A stretch of 64,000 bases of DNA, from assembly GCF_002291145.1 (NCBI RefSeq), contig NZ_NTGE01000099.1:1-64000 (forward strand), given 5' to 3'. How positions within the stretch are numbered: position 1 is the stretch's first letter; each line of letters begins with the position of its first letter. Source of the DNA: Streptomyces sp. SA15. Its GTDB lineage: Bacteria; Actinomycetota; Actinomycetes; Streptomycetales; Streptomycetaceae. Position numbers and translations under genes: made by a program. The notes under the pieces are model-generated. The model was not told the DNA's origin and did no database searches. It saw nothing but the letters and a program-made list of their open reading frames with translations. Of this stretch, positions 36,312-44,827 are shown one piece after another.

Positions 36312-37667
36312 TCAGGCGGTGGCGGGTGCTGTCTTGGACAGCGGCACGCGGGCCGAGGGCAGCGGCGCGACCGCGGGCCGGAAGGCTTCCAGGGCGGGCA
36401 GGTCCGGGGTGCGGTCGGCGTGCTTGTTGCAGAGGTTCACGGCCTGGCGCAGTGAGGTGTGCGGGGCGCGGATGCGGGACCAGCCGCCCGAGGAGTCGCC
36501 GGTGATGGCGATGCCGGGGGTGTCGGTGGGGATCTGGATCGCGGCCAGGACGGCGTCCGGGGCGATGTCGCCGAAGGCCATGTTCGCCGAGGGTTCGTCG
36601 TTGACGCGGTGTGCGGTGCGGCCGGTGAGCTGGGCTCGGAGCATGGTGATGCCCTTGCCGAGTTCGGAGCCGAAACGCTGCCCGCAGATCTCCAGGTAGA
36701 TTCCGGCGGCGCGGCCGAGCTGGGCGAGGCGGACCAGGGCGGTGATGATGCGGTCCCGGCGTTTTTCCTCGTCCTTGGTGGCGAACAGGGCGAGTTCGGC
36801 GACCTCGTCGACCAGGACCACGACGGGCACCGGGCGCAGGTCGGCGGGCAGGTCCCAGATGTCGGCGGCGATCTGAGCGTCCGGGACGCTCACGCTGATG
36901 CGCTGCTGAGCGCGGATGAGCTGGTAGACGTCCTCCATGTGCGTCACGAGCGCGTCGAGGAGTTCGAGCGCGGTGTCCGGGTTGTCGGCCAGCGCGGAGA
37001 ACCGGCGCGCGAGGGGGAAGAGTTCCACGCCCTGCTTGCAGTCGATGCCGACCAGGGCCACGTTGTGCGGGGCGAGCCCGGCGACGAGGTTGCGCTGGTA
37101 GACGGATTTGCCGGACTCCGTGGCGCCGAGCGTGAGCCCGTGCGGAACGGCGCGGTAGTCGCGGTAGTGGATCGCGCCGTCTTCACGGAGCGCGACCGGG
37201 ATGCGCATAGGCGCCTGGTTGGTCTTGGCGGGCATCTGCACCGGCTTGAGGACGTCGTAGCCGGTCATCCTCAACTCCACGACACCGGACCGCAGTTCGC
37301 GGGAAGTGACGCCGTACATCCCGAAGGAGTGGCGCAGCCGGTCCGTTGCTGCCGAGACGTCGAACGCGTCCTGTCCGGGGCGGAGCTTGATCCTCAGGAC
37401 CAGGCCGGTCCGGGTGGGCCGCAGCCGCAGGATGCGCGGCACACGGGAGTCCGGCGCGGGCCGGTTGGTCGCCCGGGCCAGGGCCAGGCGCCAGCGCGAG
37501 GGAGGGACGGTCAGCCCGCAGGCGTCCATCACGGAGGCGTAGCGGACCAGCACCCGAACGGCGGAGAGCGTGACACCGAAGCTCAGCCAGTACCAGGCGG
37601 GGCGCCGCCACCGCAGGAGACCCGCAGTGGCGACGACCAGCAGCAGCGCGACCGTGAACCAGGTCAT
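36312..37667 (-). CDS. traSA: TraSA-like FtsK/SpoIIIE DNA translocase
   Basis: 451 residues: two N-terminal hydrophobic helices (MTWFTVALLLVVATAGLL, WYWLSFGVTL), then a RecA-like motor with Walker A GATESGKS (~180) and Walker B VVVLVDEVAEL (~290). In pSAM2 and pIJ101-type systems this one protein moves double-stranded DNA between hyphae. The C-terminal wHTH that reads 8-bp TRS repeats would lie after ~390. I chose the ATG at 37667; the upstream gene stops 2 bp before it. Confidence 0.93.
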   Translation of the reverse strand: MTWFTVALLLVVATAGLLRWRRPAWYWLSFGVTLSAVRVLVRYASVMDACGLTVPPSRWRLALARATNRPAPDSRVPRILRLRPTRTGLVLRIKLRPGQDAFDVSAATDRLRHSFGMYGVTSRELRSGVVELRMTGYDVLKPVQMPAKTNQAPMRIPVALREDGAIHYRDYRAVPHGLTLGATESGKSVYQRNLVAGLAPHNVALVGIDCKQGVELFPLARRFSALADNPDTALELLDALVTHMEDVYQLIRAQQRISVSVPDAQIAADIWDLPADLRPVPVVVLVDEVAELALFATKDEEKRRDRIITALVRLAQLGRAAGIYLEICGQRFGSELGKGITMLRAQLTGRTAHRVNDEPSANMAFGDIAPDAVLAAIQIPTDTPGIAITGDSSGGWSRIRAPHTSLRQAVNLCNKHADRTPDLPALEAFRPAVAPLPSARVPLSKTAPATA

Positions 37668-37669
37668 GG

Positions 37670-38023
37670 TCAGGCCGCCTTGGGCTTCGACGCACCGGCG
37701 GCCAGCGAGGTCACAGCGACCGCGCGGAACGCGATCCCGTGCCGCTTCTGCCCGTTGAACTCGTTCTCCCACGCCGAGGCGACCAGGCCCGTCAGGGCGA
37801 CCGGGGTCCCCATGACCAGGTCCTCGGAGACACCGGGCTGCGGAACGGTGAGCTTGAGGATCTCCACCTCCTCCGGCGTGGAGAACATGACCTCCACGGT
37901 CATCAGGGTCACGCCGTCCTTGTCGGTGGCGATCTCGCCGGTCCGGCGGTCCTTGACCTTCGGCTGCGGAGCCTTGGCGACCATCACGGTCGCGTTGGTG
38001 GTGTCGACGGGAATCTGACGCAC
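37670..38023 (-). CDS. SCO3933-family AICE regulatory protein
   Basis: 117 residues starting MRQIPVDTTNATVMVAKAPQ and ending GIAFRAVAVTSL. The beta-rich sequence is the conserved 'SCO3933 family regulatory protein' found directly upstream of AICE tra genes, with a possible OB-like fold. Two KorSA-type operators (38057-38110) lie in its promoter, so it is the first gene of the repressed transfer/replication operon, the place that pra occupies in pSAM2. Confidence 0.8.
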   Translation of the reverse strand: MRQIPVDTTNATVMVAKAPQPKVKDRRTGEIATDKDGVTLMTVEVMFSTPEEVEILKLTVPQPGVSEDLVMGTPVALTGLVASAWENEFNGQKRHGIAFRAVAVTSLAAGASKPKAA

Positions 38024-38056
38024 AGCAGATCACTCCTCTATAGAGGCTGGACTCCG

Positions 38057-38076
38057 TCACTCATGTATATGAGTGA
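38057..38076. promoter_or_regulatory. KorSA-type operator 1
   Basis: TCACTCAT-GTAT-ATGAGTGA, 8-bp perfect arms, centre about 43 bp upstream of the SCO3933-family start. It shares ACTC.TGTA.ATGAGT with operators 2 and 3. Confidence 0.75.
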
Positions 38077-38094
38077 CATGAAGAAGAGTGCATG

Positions 38095-38110
38095 ACTCCT
38101 GTACATGAGT
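38095..38110. promoter_or_regulatory. KorSA-type operator 2
   Basis: ACTCCTGTACATGAGT, 14 of 16 bases identical to operator 1 and 36 bp further upstream, between the transfer operon and the GntR gene. Confidence 0.75.
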
Positions 38111-38162
38111 CAACCCGACGCGAAGAAGAACTCGCGACGGGCTGAGGGGAGTTGAGCGCGCG

Positions 38163-38942
38163 TCAGTCGGCGGCGGGGATCCGGTACTCGAAAACGAACT
38201 GATCAGCGGCCATGAGGGTGTCGCAGACCTCCACCACACGGCCTTCTGTCGTCACGGCATCCCGGATCAGGTGAACCACCGGAGAGCCGGGGCTCAGCGC
38301 CAGTTCCGACGCCTCCGCCTTGGAGGCCGGGCGCGCTTGCAGCGTCTCGACGTACTCGGCGAACTCGTGCCCGTGGTCTTCGAGTCGGGCGTAGATGCCA
38401 CCGCCGCCGGGGTTCTCGGCGAACAGTTCGGGGATGTCCTTCACCACGTCCCACGGCAGGTACGAGGTCGCGGTCTCCACGGGGGTGCCGTTGCGGAAGT
38501 AGAGGCGACGCCGCGCGAGCACCTGAGTGCCGGCGGGTACATCCAACCGCTCGGCGATGTCGTTGGGTGCGGGCATGGGGCCGATGTAGAGGACGCTCAC
38601 CTTGGCGGTGGCGCCGGACTGCGCGGACTCGGCGAGGTAAGCGGCCTTGCCGCCCCTGCGGTGCGAGCGCCGGAAGCGATCGGAGGAGCGATGCCGTACC
38701 GGCGGCCGATCCTTCACGATCGAGCCCTTACCGTGCCGCGTCTCGACAAGCCCGCTCGCGCGCACCTCCACCATGGCCTTGCGAATCGTGCCGCCCGAGA
38801 CTCCGTAGCGCTCGACGAGCTCCGACTCACTCGGCACCATCTCACCAGGCTTGAGGACACCCGCCCTGATCTGCTGCACGATCTCGTCAGCGATCTGCAC
38901 GTACCGAGGTACGGACCGCTCACCTCCTACCGCGGTTCCCAT
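38163..38942 (-). CDS. GntR-family repressor, KorSA-like
   Basis: 259 residues with an N-terminal winged HTH (PRYVQIADEIVQQIRAGVLKPGE, SESELVERYGVSGGTIRKAMVEV) and a C-terminal UTRA ligand domain. In pSAM2 the GntR protein KorSA represses pra and thus replication and transfer. Here the gene lies between the repressed operon and the divergent pif gene, and matching operators flank it on both sides, so autoregulation is likely. Confidence 0.85.
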   Translation of the reverse strand: MGTAVGGERSVPRYVQIADEIVQQIRAGVLKPGEMVPSESELVERYGVSGGTIRKAMVEVRASGLVETRHGKGSIVKDRPPVRHRSSDRFRRSHRRGGKAAYLAESAQSGATAKVSVLYIGPMPAPNDIAERLDVPAGTQVLARRRLYFRNGTPVETATSYLPWDVVKDIPELFAENPGGGGIYARLEDHGHEFAEYVETLQARPASKAEASELALSPGSPVVHLIRDAVTTEGRVVEVCDTLMAADQFVFEYRIPAAD

Positions 38943-38962
38943 AGTCCTTCTCTTTCTCCTAT

Positions 38963-38978
38963 GCTCCTGTACATGAGT
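38963..38978. promoter_or_regulatory. KorSA-type operator 3
   Basis: GCTCCTGTACATGAGT, one base different from operator 2. It overlaps the start codon of the pif-like gene and lies about 20 bp upstream of the divergent GntR start, so binding could block both. Confidence 0.75.
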
Positions 38979-39428
38979 ACATCACGGGAAGCAACCTCAA
39001 CACCACCACTGCACTCGGTGTCCGTGGCCGGGGTAGTGGTGCGCGAAGACGGGCGCCTCCTGGCCATCCGCCGCGCCGATAACGGCACTTGGGAACTGCC
39101 TGGCGGCGTACTCGAACTCAACGAGGCACCCGAGACCGGCGTAGCCCGCGAGGTCCTGGAGGAGACGGGCATCCACGTCGAGGTGGATGAACTCACCGGC
39201 GTCTACAAGAACACCACCAGAGGCATCGTCGCCCTGGTCTTCCGCTGCAAGCCGTCCGGCGGCCACGAGCGCACGTCCAGCGAATCAACCGCCGTCGACT
39301 GGCTCACGCCCGAAGAGGTCAGCGAGCGCATGGCCGAGGTCTACGCGATCCGACTCCTGGACGCCCTGGACCACAACGGCCCGCACGTGCGGAGCCACGA
39401 CGGCAAGCACCTGATCTCAGCGCGGTAG
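38973..39428 (+). CDS. pif: Pif-like NUDIX immunity protein
   Basis: 151 residues with a NUDIX box GGVLELNEAPETGVAREVLEETGI (read as GxxxxxExxxxxxxREUxEExGU across 77 codons from the start). In pSAM2 the NUDIX protein Pif blocks transfer from other carriers into a cell already holding the element. Position next to the KorSA-type gene and the NUDIX motif support the call. ATG at 38973 lies in operator 3; an in-frame ATG at 38961 is an alternative. Confidence 0.8.
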   Translation: MSTSREATSTPPLHSVSVAGVVVREDGRLLAIRRADNGTWELPGGVLELNEAPETGVAREVLEETGIHVEVDELTGVYKNTTRGIVALVFRCKPSGGHERTSSESTAVDWLTPEEVSERMAEVYAIRLLDALDHNGPHVRSHDGKHLISAR

Positions 39429-39450
39429 AACTTTCCCTACTTCATTCAAG

Positions 39451-39469
39451 GCCCGCGCACGGCGCGGGC
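39451..39469 (+). terminator. Stem-loop after pif-like gene
   Basis: GCCCGCGC-acg-GCGCGGGC, 8-bp perfect stem, 23 bp after the stop codon. No U-tract, but GC stems of this type often end Streptomyces transcripts. Confidence 0.6.
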
Positions 39470-39675
39470 GCGCGCCGCTCCAGGCGCGGCCCGCCTCCAT
39501 GTCTCCGCCACCGGCTGGCCGCGCCACGCGGCGCGCTACGTGTATGCGGGCCGAAGGGGCAGGAAGCCCGCGGCCAGGTGCGGGCCAAAGACGATGCCTC
39601 CGGCGGGGGCGCTCCGGCACCGGGGGGGAGGGGGCGCCGCTGTCGGGTGCGGGCCCGCGGGTGGTTGCGTGAAGG

Positions 39676-39826
39676 GCTCCCATCCCGTCCACCGTCGACC
39701 CAGGCGAAGCCGAGCAGACGCGGCCCATGGCGTCCAGGTCGTTCGTACAGTGGCGCGCTCCACCTGGACGCCATGGACCACGCCCGCTCCACATGCGTGT
39801 GGGTCGACGGCGGACGGGATGGGAGC
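39676..39826. repeat. Nested long inverted repeat (candidate single-strand origin or clt)
   Basis: Outer arms of 27 bp (39676-39702 and 39800-39826) pair with one mismatch; inner arms of 15 bp (39725-39739 and 39762-39776) pair perfectly; about 22 nt of unpaired sequence lies between the arms on each side and in the loop. It lies in a 1.3-kb stretch (39429-40754) with no convincing gene. Rolling-circle elements need a folded lagging-strand origin, and this is the strongest such structure in the element. Confidence 0.7.
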
Positions 39827-39871
39827 TGGGGCAGCTCAGTGGGAGGAACAGACCGCATCCCGGCCGCCGGA

Positions 39872-39908
39872 CCCGACGCGCCGGAAGCTTAAGAGGCCAT
39901 GATCACTC
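39872..39908. repeat. 37-bp direct repeat, copy 1
   Basis: Starts CCCGACGCGCCGGAAGCTTA; 34 of 37 positions match 46392-46428 in the same orientation. The two copies bracket 6.5 kb of cargo. Confidence 0.8.
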
Positions 39909-40168
39909 CGGCCAGCAAAAAGGCCCTGAACACCTTGATGGCGTCAGGACCTCAGTTCGTCAGCTCAGGCGAGGAGCAGCAGACCAGCTGCAGATTCCTC
40001 CGCGACCGCCCCGGCCACTTGCAATACGGCCACTACAGACTTTCGCGCATTACTCATGATTGTTCTCCTCTCGACTCGAAGCGGACCCTTGAGTTCCTGG
40101 CATGTTGTTTTCTAGGACCAGAATGATGAACCGGGCAACGACTGCGACCGAGACGAGCATGAGGAGGG

Positions 40169-40222
40169 CTGCAAGGGGAATCGAACCCCAAGCTCCCGCC
40201 CCTAGCCTCAACTGACGAGGCC
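40169..40222 (-). other. tRNA-like 3'-half fragment
   Basis: On the minus strand: anticodon-type stem GCCTC-GTCAGTT-GAGGC (loop reading CAG at the anticodon position), a GC-rich variable-arm-like stretch, then GGGG-TTCGATT-CCCC and TTGCAGCC. No D-arm or matching 5' acceptor is found upstream, so this is a fragment, not a working tRNA. It may be an old att site remnant. Confidence 0.5.
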
Positions 40223-40754
40223 GACAGCGTAGCAGTGACGATCACGGTTCGGGCCGTCTCTGGGCCGCCGAAGGGTGCTCAACGACGACCAACGCTGACA
40301 ACCACCGACAGCTAAGCCACAGGTCGCAGCGTTGATCGATTACACGGCCGCAGGTCAGGGACCCGCCCCGTCACTTCTTCGGCTACTGAGAGCCTCGGCA
40401 TGCATGGCGCTCCCATTGAGACTCCGCCAGCATCGACAGAAACCGGCCAGGTACGCAGAGCTACGGCAGGCAAGGGCAGGCGGCGACATGCGCGGGCGAG
40501 CCGAGAACCAGCCTGCTCAGAGGCTTAGGCAAGGCGGTCGAGCTGCTGGAGTGGACAATTGTCACCACTAGAGGCTACTTAGAGTAATCATGTGTACTAT
40601 AGTCAACACTCAATGTGACTGATCGTGTATCGGTGAAGCCGCGGAGGTGGCTTGTCCATTGCTACGGTCCTGGGCGTTGAAACAGATGCCCGCTCCACCG
40701 AACAGGTTCCTAGGCATGTGCGATGAAGCGGGCGCGAAGCCTTGGAGGCTCACC

Positions 40755-40958
40755 GTGAGTGTGACTGTTGCCCCGTGGGGGCTGTCAAACCCGATGCCAC
40801 GACCGTGGGTAATTGCCGTGATCGTTCTAGTGCTGATTGCCTGGGCTCCGGTTGGGCAAATCGCCAGTGCGTACGCTGACGCGGTGGCGGTGATCGGGCT
40901 GCTGGCGGCTTGTGGCGGTACAGCAGCGAAGTACAGCAACCGCCCCGACCGCATGTGA
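40755..40958 (+). CDS. Small membrane protein
   Basis: 67 residues from a GTG with GGAGG 6 nt upstream. Two hydrophobic segments (PWVIAVIVLVLIAWAPVG and ADAVAVIGLLAACGG) and a basic tail KYSNRPDRM. Function unknown; it could be a small toxin-like or cargo membrane protein. A longer upstream ORF lacks a ribosome site. Confidence 0.5.
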   Translation: MSVTVAPWGLSNPMPRPWVIAVIVLVLIAWAPVGQIASAYADAVAVIGLLAACGGTAAKYSNRPDRM

Positions 40959-41189
40959 CAGCCAAGAACCCTCGAAGTCCTTTGAAGCAAGGCTGGAGAC
41001 CTCACCGGCCGCCCTGCCCGTAGTTCGCATCGAGAGGCAGCTCGACGCAAGGTCCGCCAGGGGCGCCGTTCTTAGCTCATGGACGGCGCCCCGTCGGCTT
41101 GACTCGGTCATTGAGACTTCGTCGACCTCATGCGGCATCCGCGCGCGAACCACGGTGCCACTGTCGGTGCCAGTCATTAGCATGCCGTC

Positions 41190-41906
41190 ATGAGCGAGCG
41201 ACCTGCCATCCCACGTGAGCTACGACGCCGCGTCCTCCTTGAGGCTGGCCATCGTTGCGCAATTCCCACTTGCCGAGCCACGCCAGTGGAAGTCGCACAC
41301 ATAGTCCCTTGGTCCAAAGCGAAGAAGCATGAATTCAAGAATTTGATCGCCTTATGCCCTACATGCCATACGCGATTCGATGATCCGCACAATCAGTTGG
41401 ACCGCAAGGCCATGCGGCAATACAAGGCAAACCTGAACCCCCTTCTTTCGCTCAGCGTTAGCGAAAACGGCAATCAGATCATGCGGATCGCCGCATACCA
41501 AGATTTTCGGATGAAGGTCGGCACGTGGGTGCGCAGCGCTCAGGCACTCGGTGTGGCGAAGTCTAAGCGCCGCTCCACTGCAGAGGAAATTGCAAGCACC
41601 GAGAAGGAAGCCAATGAAAGGTTCGCGGATGCGCTAATTTCGGGGCTGGATTTTAATTCCAGCTGGAAAGGGACCTACGCCGAAGCAATCGCGGGCGCAA
41701 TCTTCTATCACATAGCAGATTGGGTTGACGAACTCTTCGATAGCGAGTTCCCCGCACCCCGGAAGCTGGCTAAGCGGGACATCGTTGATGAGCTTTCGGA
41801 GGCGTCGATTAATTTGCATCTTGCAGTGTGCGAAGAGGTTGGCATCCTGGAAACGGAAGACGCTGATACAGCGGCGACGCAGAGCGCGCGACGAGACCCC
41901 TCCTGA
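41190..41906 (+). CDS. HNH endonuclease
   Basis: 238 residues. The N-terminal HNH domain shows CAIPTC (first zinc Cys pair), VEVAHIVPWSKAKKHEFKNLIALCPTCHTRFDD with the catalytic HIVP His, the Asn in FKNL and the second Cys pair. The remaining ~150 residues are helical and unrecognised, with a Trp/Glu-rich stretch. Clearly lower GC and more AT-ending codons than backbone genes. It could be a defence or phage-derived nuclease; no methylase is adjacent. Confidence 0.8.
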   Translation: MSERPAIPRELRRRVLLEAGHRCAIPTCRATPVEVAHIVPWSKAKKHEFKNLIALCPTCHTRFDDPHNQLDRKAMRQYKANLNPLLSLSVSENGNQIMRIAAYQDFRMKVGTWVRSAQALGVAKSKRRSTAEEIASTEKEANERFADALISGLDFNSSWKGTYAEAIAGAIFYHIADWVDELFDSEFPAPRKLAKRDIVDELSEASINLHLAVCEEVGILETEDADTAATQSARRDPS

Positions 41907-42174
41907 CATTAACGGCGCCGGGATGGGGACCTGCAACGAGCAGCCCGGCCTGGCCATCGCGGCGGCAGACTGGGTGCCAGCACCACTCTTTGATCGAACT
42001 CCTAAGGCTGTGGTCGGCGCACCGTGGACTATCTGTGGACGGAACCGCCCTAACAAGGTGCCCATGAGGCTCTGACTAGCTGCTTTTCCTGGGAGTGAAG
42101 GCCCCTCCGGAGCCGTGCGCGTTTGGTCAGGCAAGACACTCCCTCCTGTTCCAGAGGTGAGCTACGGTCCCCAC

Positions 42175-42432
42175 ATGACCGAAGATGACGGCGGGCGCGG
42201 CTGCTGGATGGAGTCGAAGCGCTGCCTGGTCAATCCCAAGCGCCACATCGCGGCCCTGCGCGAGCTCATTGCCGAAGACGACGATGAGCTTCTTCTCTAT
42301 GACTACGACCTCATCAGCGACCCGCAGACCGTAAAGATCGTAAGAGCTCAGCAGCAAGCAGCCGGGCAGAGGAACCGCCGACTCAAGCGCTTGACGGCCC
42401 GGCAGCGCCACGCGGCTGACATCCACGGCTGA
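42175..42432 (+). CDS. Hypothetical cargo protein
   Basis: 85 residues from MTEDDGGRGC: a Cys pair near the start, an acidic centre (LIAEDDDELLLYDYDLISD) and a basic C-terminal third (RNRRLKRLTARQRHA). A longer in-frame start at 42115 is possible. No family recognised. It follows the HNH gene after a 268-bp gap with nothing clear in it. Confidence 0.45.
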   Translation: MTEDDGGRGCWMESKRCLVNPKRHIAALRELIAEDDDELLLYDYDLISDPQTVKIVRAQQQAAGQRNRRLKRLTARQRHAADIHG

Positions 42433-42550
42433 CATCAACGACGCCGGACGGGGGCGTACACGAGCACTCCTGTTCCGGCCGCAGCGGTGCCACGCCACCC
42501 CGCCAAGGTCAGCTCTGGATCGAAGTCCTAAAGCGGGTGTCGCAGATTCG

Positions 42551-42760
42551 CTACTCGGGCTCGGGCTCGGACTCGTTCGGCGACGTTGCGCTCCACTTGT
42601 GCTTGATCTCCCGGTAGTTGTGTACAGCCTTGTGCGCACGCTCAAGAGACTTAAGCCAACTCGGCAGACGATCCAGAAAGTCCTGGGTGAGACGCAAAGC
42701 CAACAAGATCAGGCCCGATAGACCCAAGAGGACGAGCGTAAGCAAACCGAAGACTGCCAC
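42551..42760 (-). CDS. Small single-pass membrane protein
   Basis: 69 residues from a GTG with GGAAGG 6 nt upstream. One helix VFGLLTLVLLGLSGLILLALRL followed by an amphipathic basic region and an acidic tail ending in Glu/Pro. Unknown function. It lies convergent with the hypothetical gene at 42175. Confidence 0.5.
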   Translation of the reverse strand: MAVFGLLTLVLLGLSGLILLALRLTQDFLDRLPSWLKSLERAHKAVHNYREIKHKWSATSPNESEPEPE

Positions 42761-43363
42761 AGCCGACCTTCCGTATGTCGGTGGTCGAACCGAGGCAGGG
42801 CAGGGCTCAGCTCGACCACAGTTGATGTGGTCAAACTGAGCTCCGTGCCGATGCCGCAAGACTCAGCGAGGACCGTGCTGCTCTAAGCAGCCACGACCCT
42901 CAGCAATGCTGGGCCGACAATAGGCCCCCGCGCTCATCGGCTACCGGGGGCGTGCAATCGGTCCAGTACCGCCACGGGAAGAGTATCCGCCCGCCCGAAA
43001 CCCAACAAGTTCAGGCGAACTTGATCAATTGCAGATCTGCAGTCAGAGACGATCGTGATACCCCCTGGGTTGCCGCACCAGAAGCACACCAGATCAAGCG
43101 GAAAACAGCGGGAATCGCGATGTAAGCGGCCCAGTCCGACATGACCCCGTCCTGGCCCCCGTCCTGGCCATTCGCCCAGGTCAGCACCCGAACGGGCCCC
43201 AAATAATCGCAGCTCCCCAAGCTGAGGGCACTGCCGTCGATCCGGACCGGCTTGGCTTGACTGAGAGAGAAGCCCCGGTCCCTGACCGAGGCTCCCTCCC
43301 CCCCATGAGTGCGCTACTGCGAAGCGAAGCTCAGCGCTACCAGTCGCGGCCTCTGATTGCCCT

Positions 43364-43666
43364 TCAGGAGCAGTCAGGTTCGCTCACCGTCAAGAGGTGC
43401 CCGCGGCTGGTCGCGACACGGAGCACGTCCTGCAAGGCTTCGGTCAGCTTCGTCGCCAGAGGGCGCAGCTCCCCCGGCTCCGCATCCTCGTCGCCGAGTA
43501 CCTCTAGTGCTTGCTCCAGCAGTTCGGCCGCCATCCCGAGTTGGATCGCTTCCATGTCGTCCGCCAGGCGGGACATGTAGCCTGCGCGGTCGTCGGTGCT
43601 GAGATAGCAGGGCTTGCCCTCCGGGCCCGACCACGGGAGAAGCCTTAGTTCGTTTCGGGCTGTCAT
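43364..43666 (-). CDS. Hypothetical protein, last gene of the GntR operon
   Basis: 100 residues, mostly helical (SRLADDMEAIQLGMAAELLEQALEVLGDEDAE...LTEALQDVLRVA), acidic. The ATG overlaps the GntR stop (ATGA). No family recognised; an adaptor or small regulator is possible. Confidence 0.65.
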   Translation of the reverse strand: MTARNELRLLPWSGPEGKPCYLSTDDRAGYMSRLADDMEAIQLGMAAELLEQALEVLGDEDAEPGELRPLATKLTEALQDVLRVATSRGHLLTVSEPDCS

Positions 43667-44406
43667 CCTTGTGTCTGCCTCTCCTCGATCACGTGGTGGG
43701 TGGTGAAGACCGCGTCGACGCGGTCGCCTGGGAACACCAGAAGCGCGGCCTCGACGACCCGCCCAGCGCTGTCGGCGGCGACGCGTGTGATCGCGAGAAC
43801 CGCCACGGCGGAGCTGATCCGGAGGGTCGAGGCTTCGTCCGGCGTCGGGAGGCGGGCGCATACCGTCTCCCGGAACTCGGACGGCGGGGGGCTCAGCATG
43901 GCGAACCTCGTGCCTATCCCCTCGCTTGAGGTTCCGTCGCCGAGCGCTGAAGTCGGCGTCAGGTCCCGGGGGACGTAGAGGCGAGCCAGGCTGTGCGGCG
44001 ACTCTCCCTCGTGGCTGATGCAGAGGAACTCGGTCAGTGGGGTACCGTTCGGCACCCTCAACAGGGCTGTCAGATGTCCGCACGCCCGGATCGCGGTGGT
44101 GCGGACAGTGACGCGCAGAGCCGCGTCACCAGCGGTCCACGGGTCCAACGTGCCCCATCCGCCGACGTATGTGATCTTGCGGAGGGGACGACGAACGAAG
44201 TTCCCCTTGCCGTGGATCTTCTCGACGAGGCCTTCCCTCTGAAGCACTGCAAGAGCATTTCGCAGCGTCGGCGTGCTGACCCTGTATTGGCCTGCTAGCT
44301 GGGTCTCCGAGGGAAGGCGTTCGCCAGCCTTGATGCGGCCGGTCGTGATCTGGTGCCGGAGGTCGTCGGCAATGCTGTGATGGCGAGAAGGCACGGACTC
44401 CATCAC
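43663..44406 (-). CDS. GntR/UTRA regulator, second
   Basis: 247 residues with an N-terminal wHTH (HSIADDLRHQITTGRIKAGERLPSE, QYRVSTPTLRNALAVLQREG) and a UTRA domain with SSAVAVLAITRVAADSAGRVVEAA. It is embedded in a six-gene minus-strand unit with overlaps on both sides, so it is likely to respond to a small ligand for that operon. Confidence 0.85.
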   Translation of the reverse strand: MMESVPSRHHSIADDLRHQITTGRIKAGERLPSETQLAGQYRVSTPTLRNALAVLQREGLVEKIHGKGNFVRRPLRKITYVGGWGTLDPWTAGDAALRVTVRTTAIRACGHLTALLRVPNGTPLTEFLCISHEGESPHSLARLYVPRDLTPTSALGDGTSSEGIGTRFAMLSPPPSEFRETVCARLPTPDEASTLRISSAVAVLAITRVAADSAGRVVEAALLVFPGDRVDAVFTTHHVIEERQTQG

Positions 44407-44627
44407 CGCCTTCTCAGCATCCGCACGGCGACGAGCCGGGTCCGCGTGTGCATGGTCAGCAACTCACCCGACTCGAACAGGAGTCGCTTGGCCCCGTGGG
44501 GCAATTGGAAGAGGTTGCTCACCCGGCACGCCTGGCCGCCAACCTGTATGACGTCGCCGCACTGCACGGTGGTCGAGGTGATCTCAACGGTGGATACCAG
44601 CGCGCCGCTGGGTGCTCGTCCCCTCAC
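44403..44627 (-). CDS. Small beta-rich AICE cargo protein
   Basis: 74 residues from a GTG with a very good SD (GGAGGTGA). SH3-like pattern TVQCGDVIQVGGQACRVSNLFQLPHGAKRLLFESGELLTM. GTGA overlap with the upstream gene and ATGA overlap with the GntR gene. Such short beta-barrel proteins recur in Streptomyces AICE cargo beside GntR genes; function unknown. Confidence 0.7.
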   Translation of the reverse strand: MRGRAPSGALVSTVEITSTTVQCGDVIQVGGQACRVSNLFQLPHGAKRLLFESGELLTMHTRTRLVAVRMLRRR

Positions 44628-44827
44628 CGATTCACCTCCGCAAGCGCGGACTCGTCGAATGCCGAGTGGCAGGGGCAATCGCATGTCTCGTAGATCACCG
44701 GAATGTCGATCGGCGCCGCGACCGGGGAGGACTCCGCGCAGGCATGGTGCGTGCCGATCCGGCATGAGGTCGATCGGTAGGAAGCGGCCTCAGCGTGCGT
44801 GATGCGAGGCCGTTGGCGAGGAGGCAT
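44624..44827 (-). CDS. Small hypothetical protein with Cys/His cluster
   Basis: 67 residues. C-terminal YETCDCPCHSAFDESAL resembles a compact metal-binding loop (Cys-x-Cys-x-Cys-His). It shares one base with the upstream stop and four with the downstream start. Unknown function. Confidence 0.65.
   Translation of the reverse strand: MPPRQRPRITHAEAASYRSTSCRIGTHHACAESSPVAAPIDIPVIYETCDCPCHSAFDESALAEVNR

Noticed and set aside
39676..39826. Integron attC site
   Set aside because: Size and folded shape are similar, but no integron integrase or cassette array is present, and a rolling-circle origin explains it better.
43011..43142. Possible 43-codon minus-strand ORF starting MSDWAAYIAIPAVF
   Set aside because: Hydrophobic start is suggestive, but there is no good SD and no support from composition; left as uncertain noncoding sequence.
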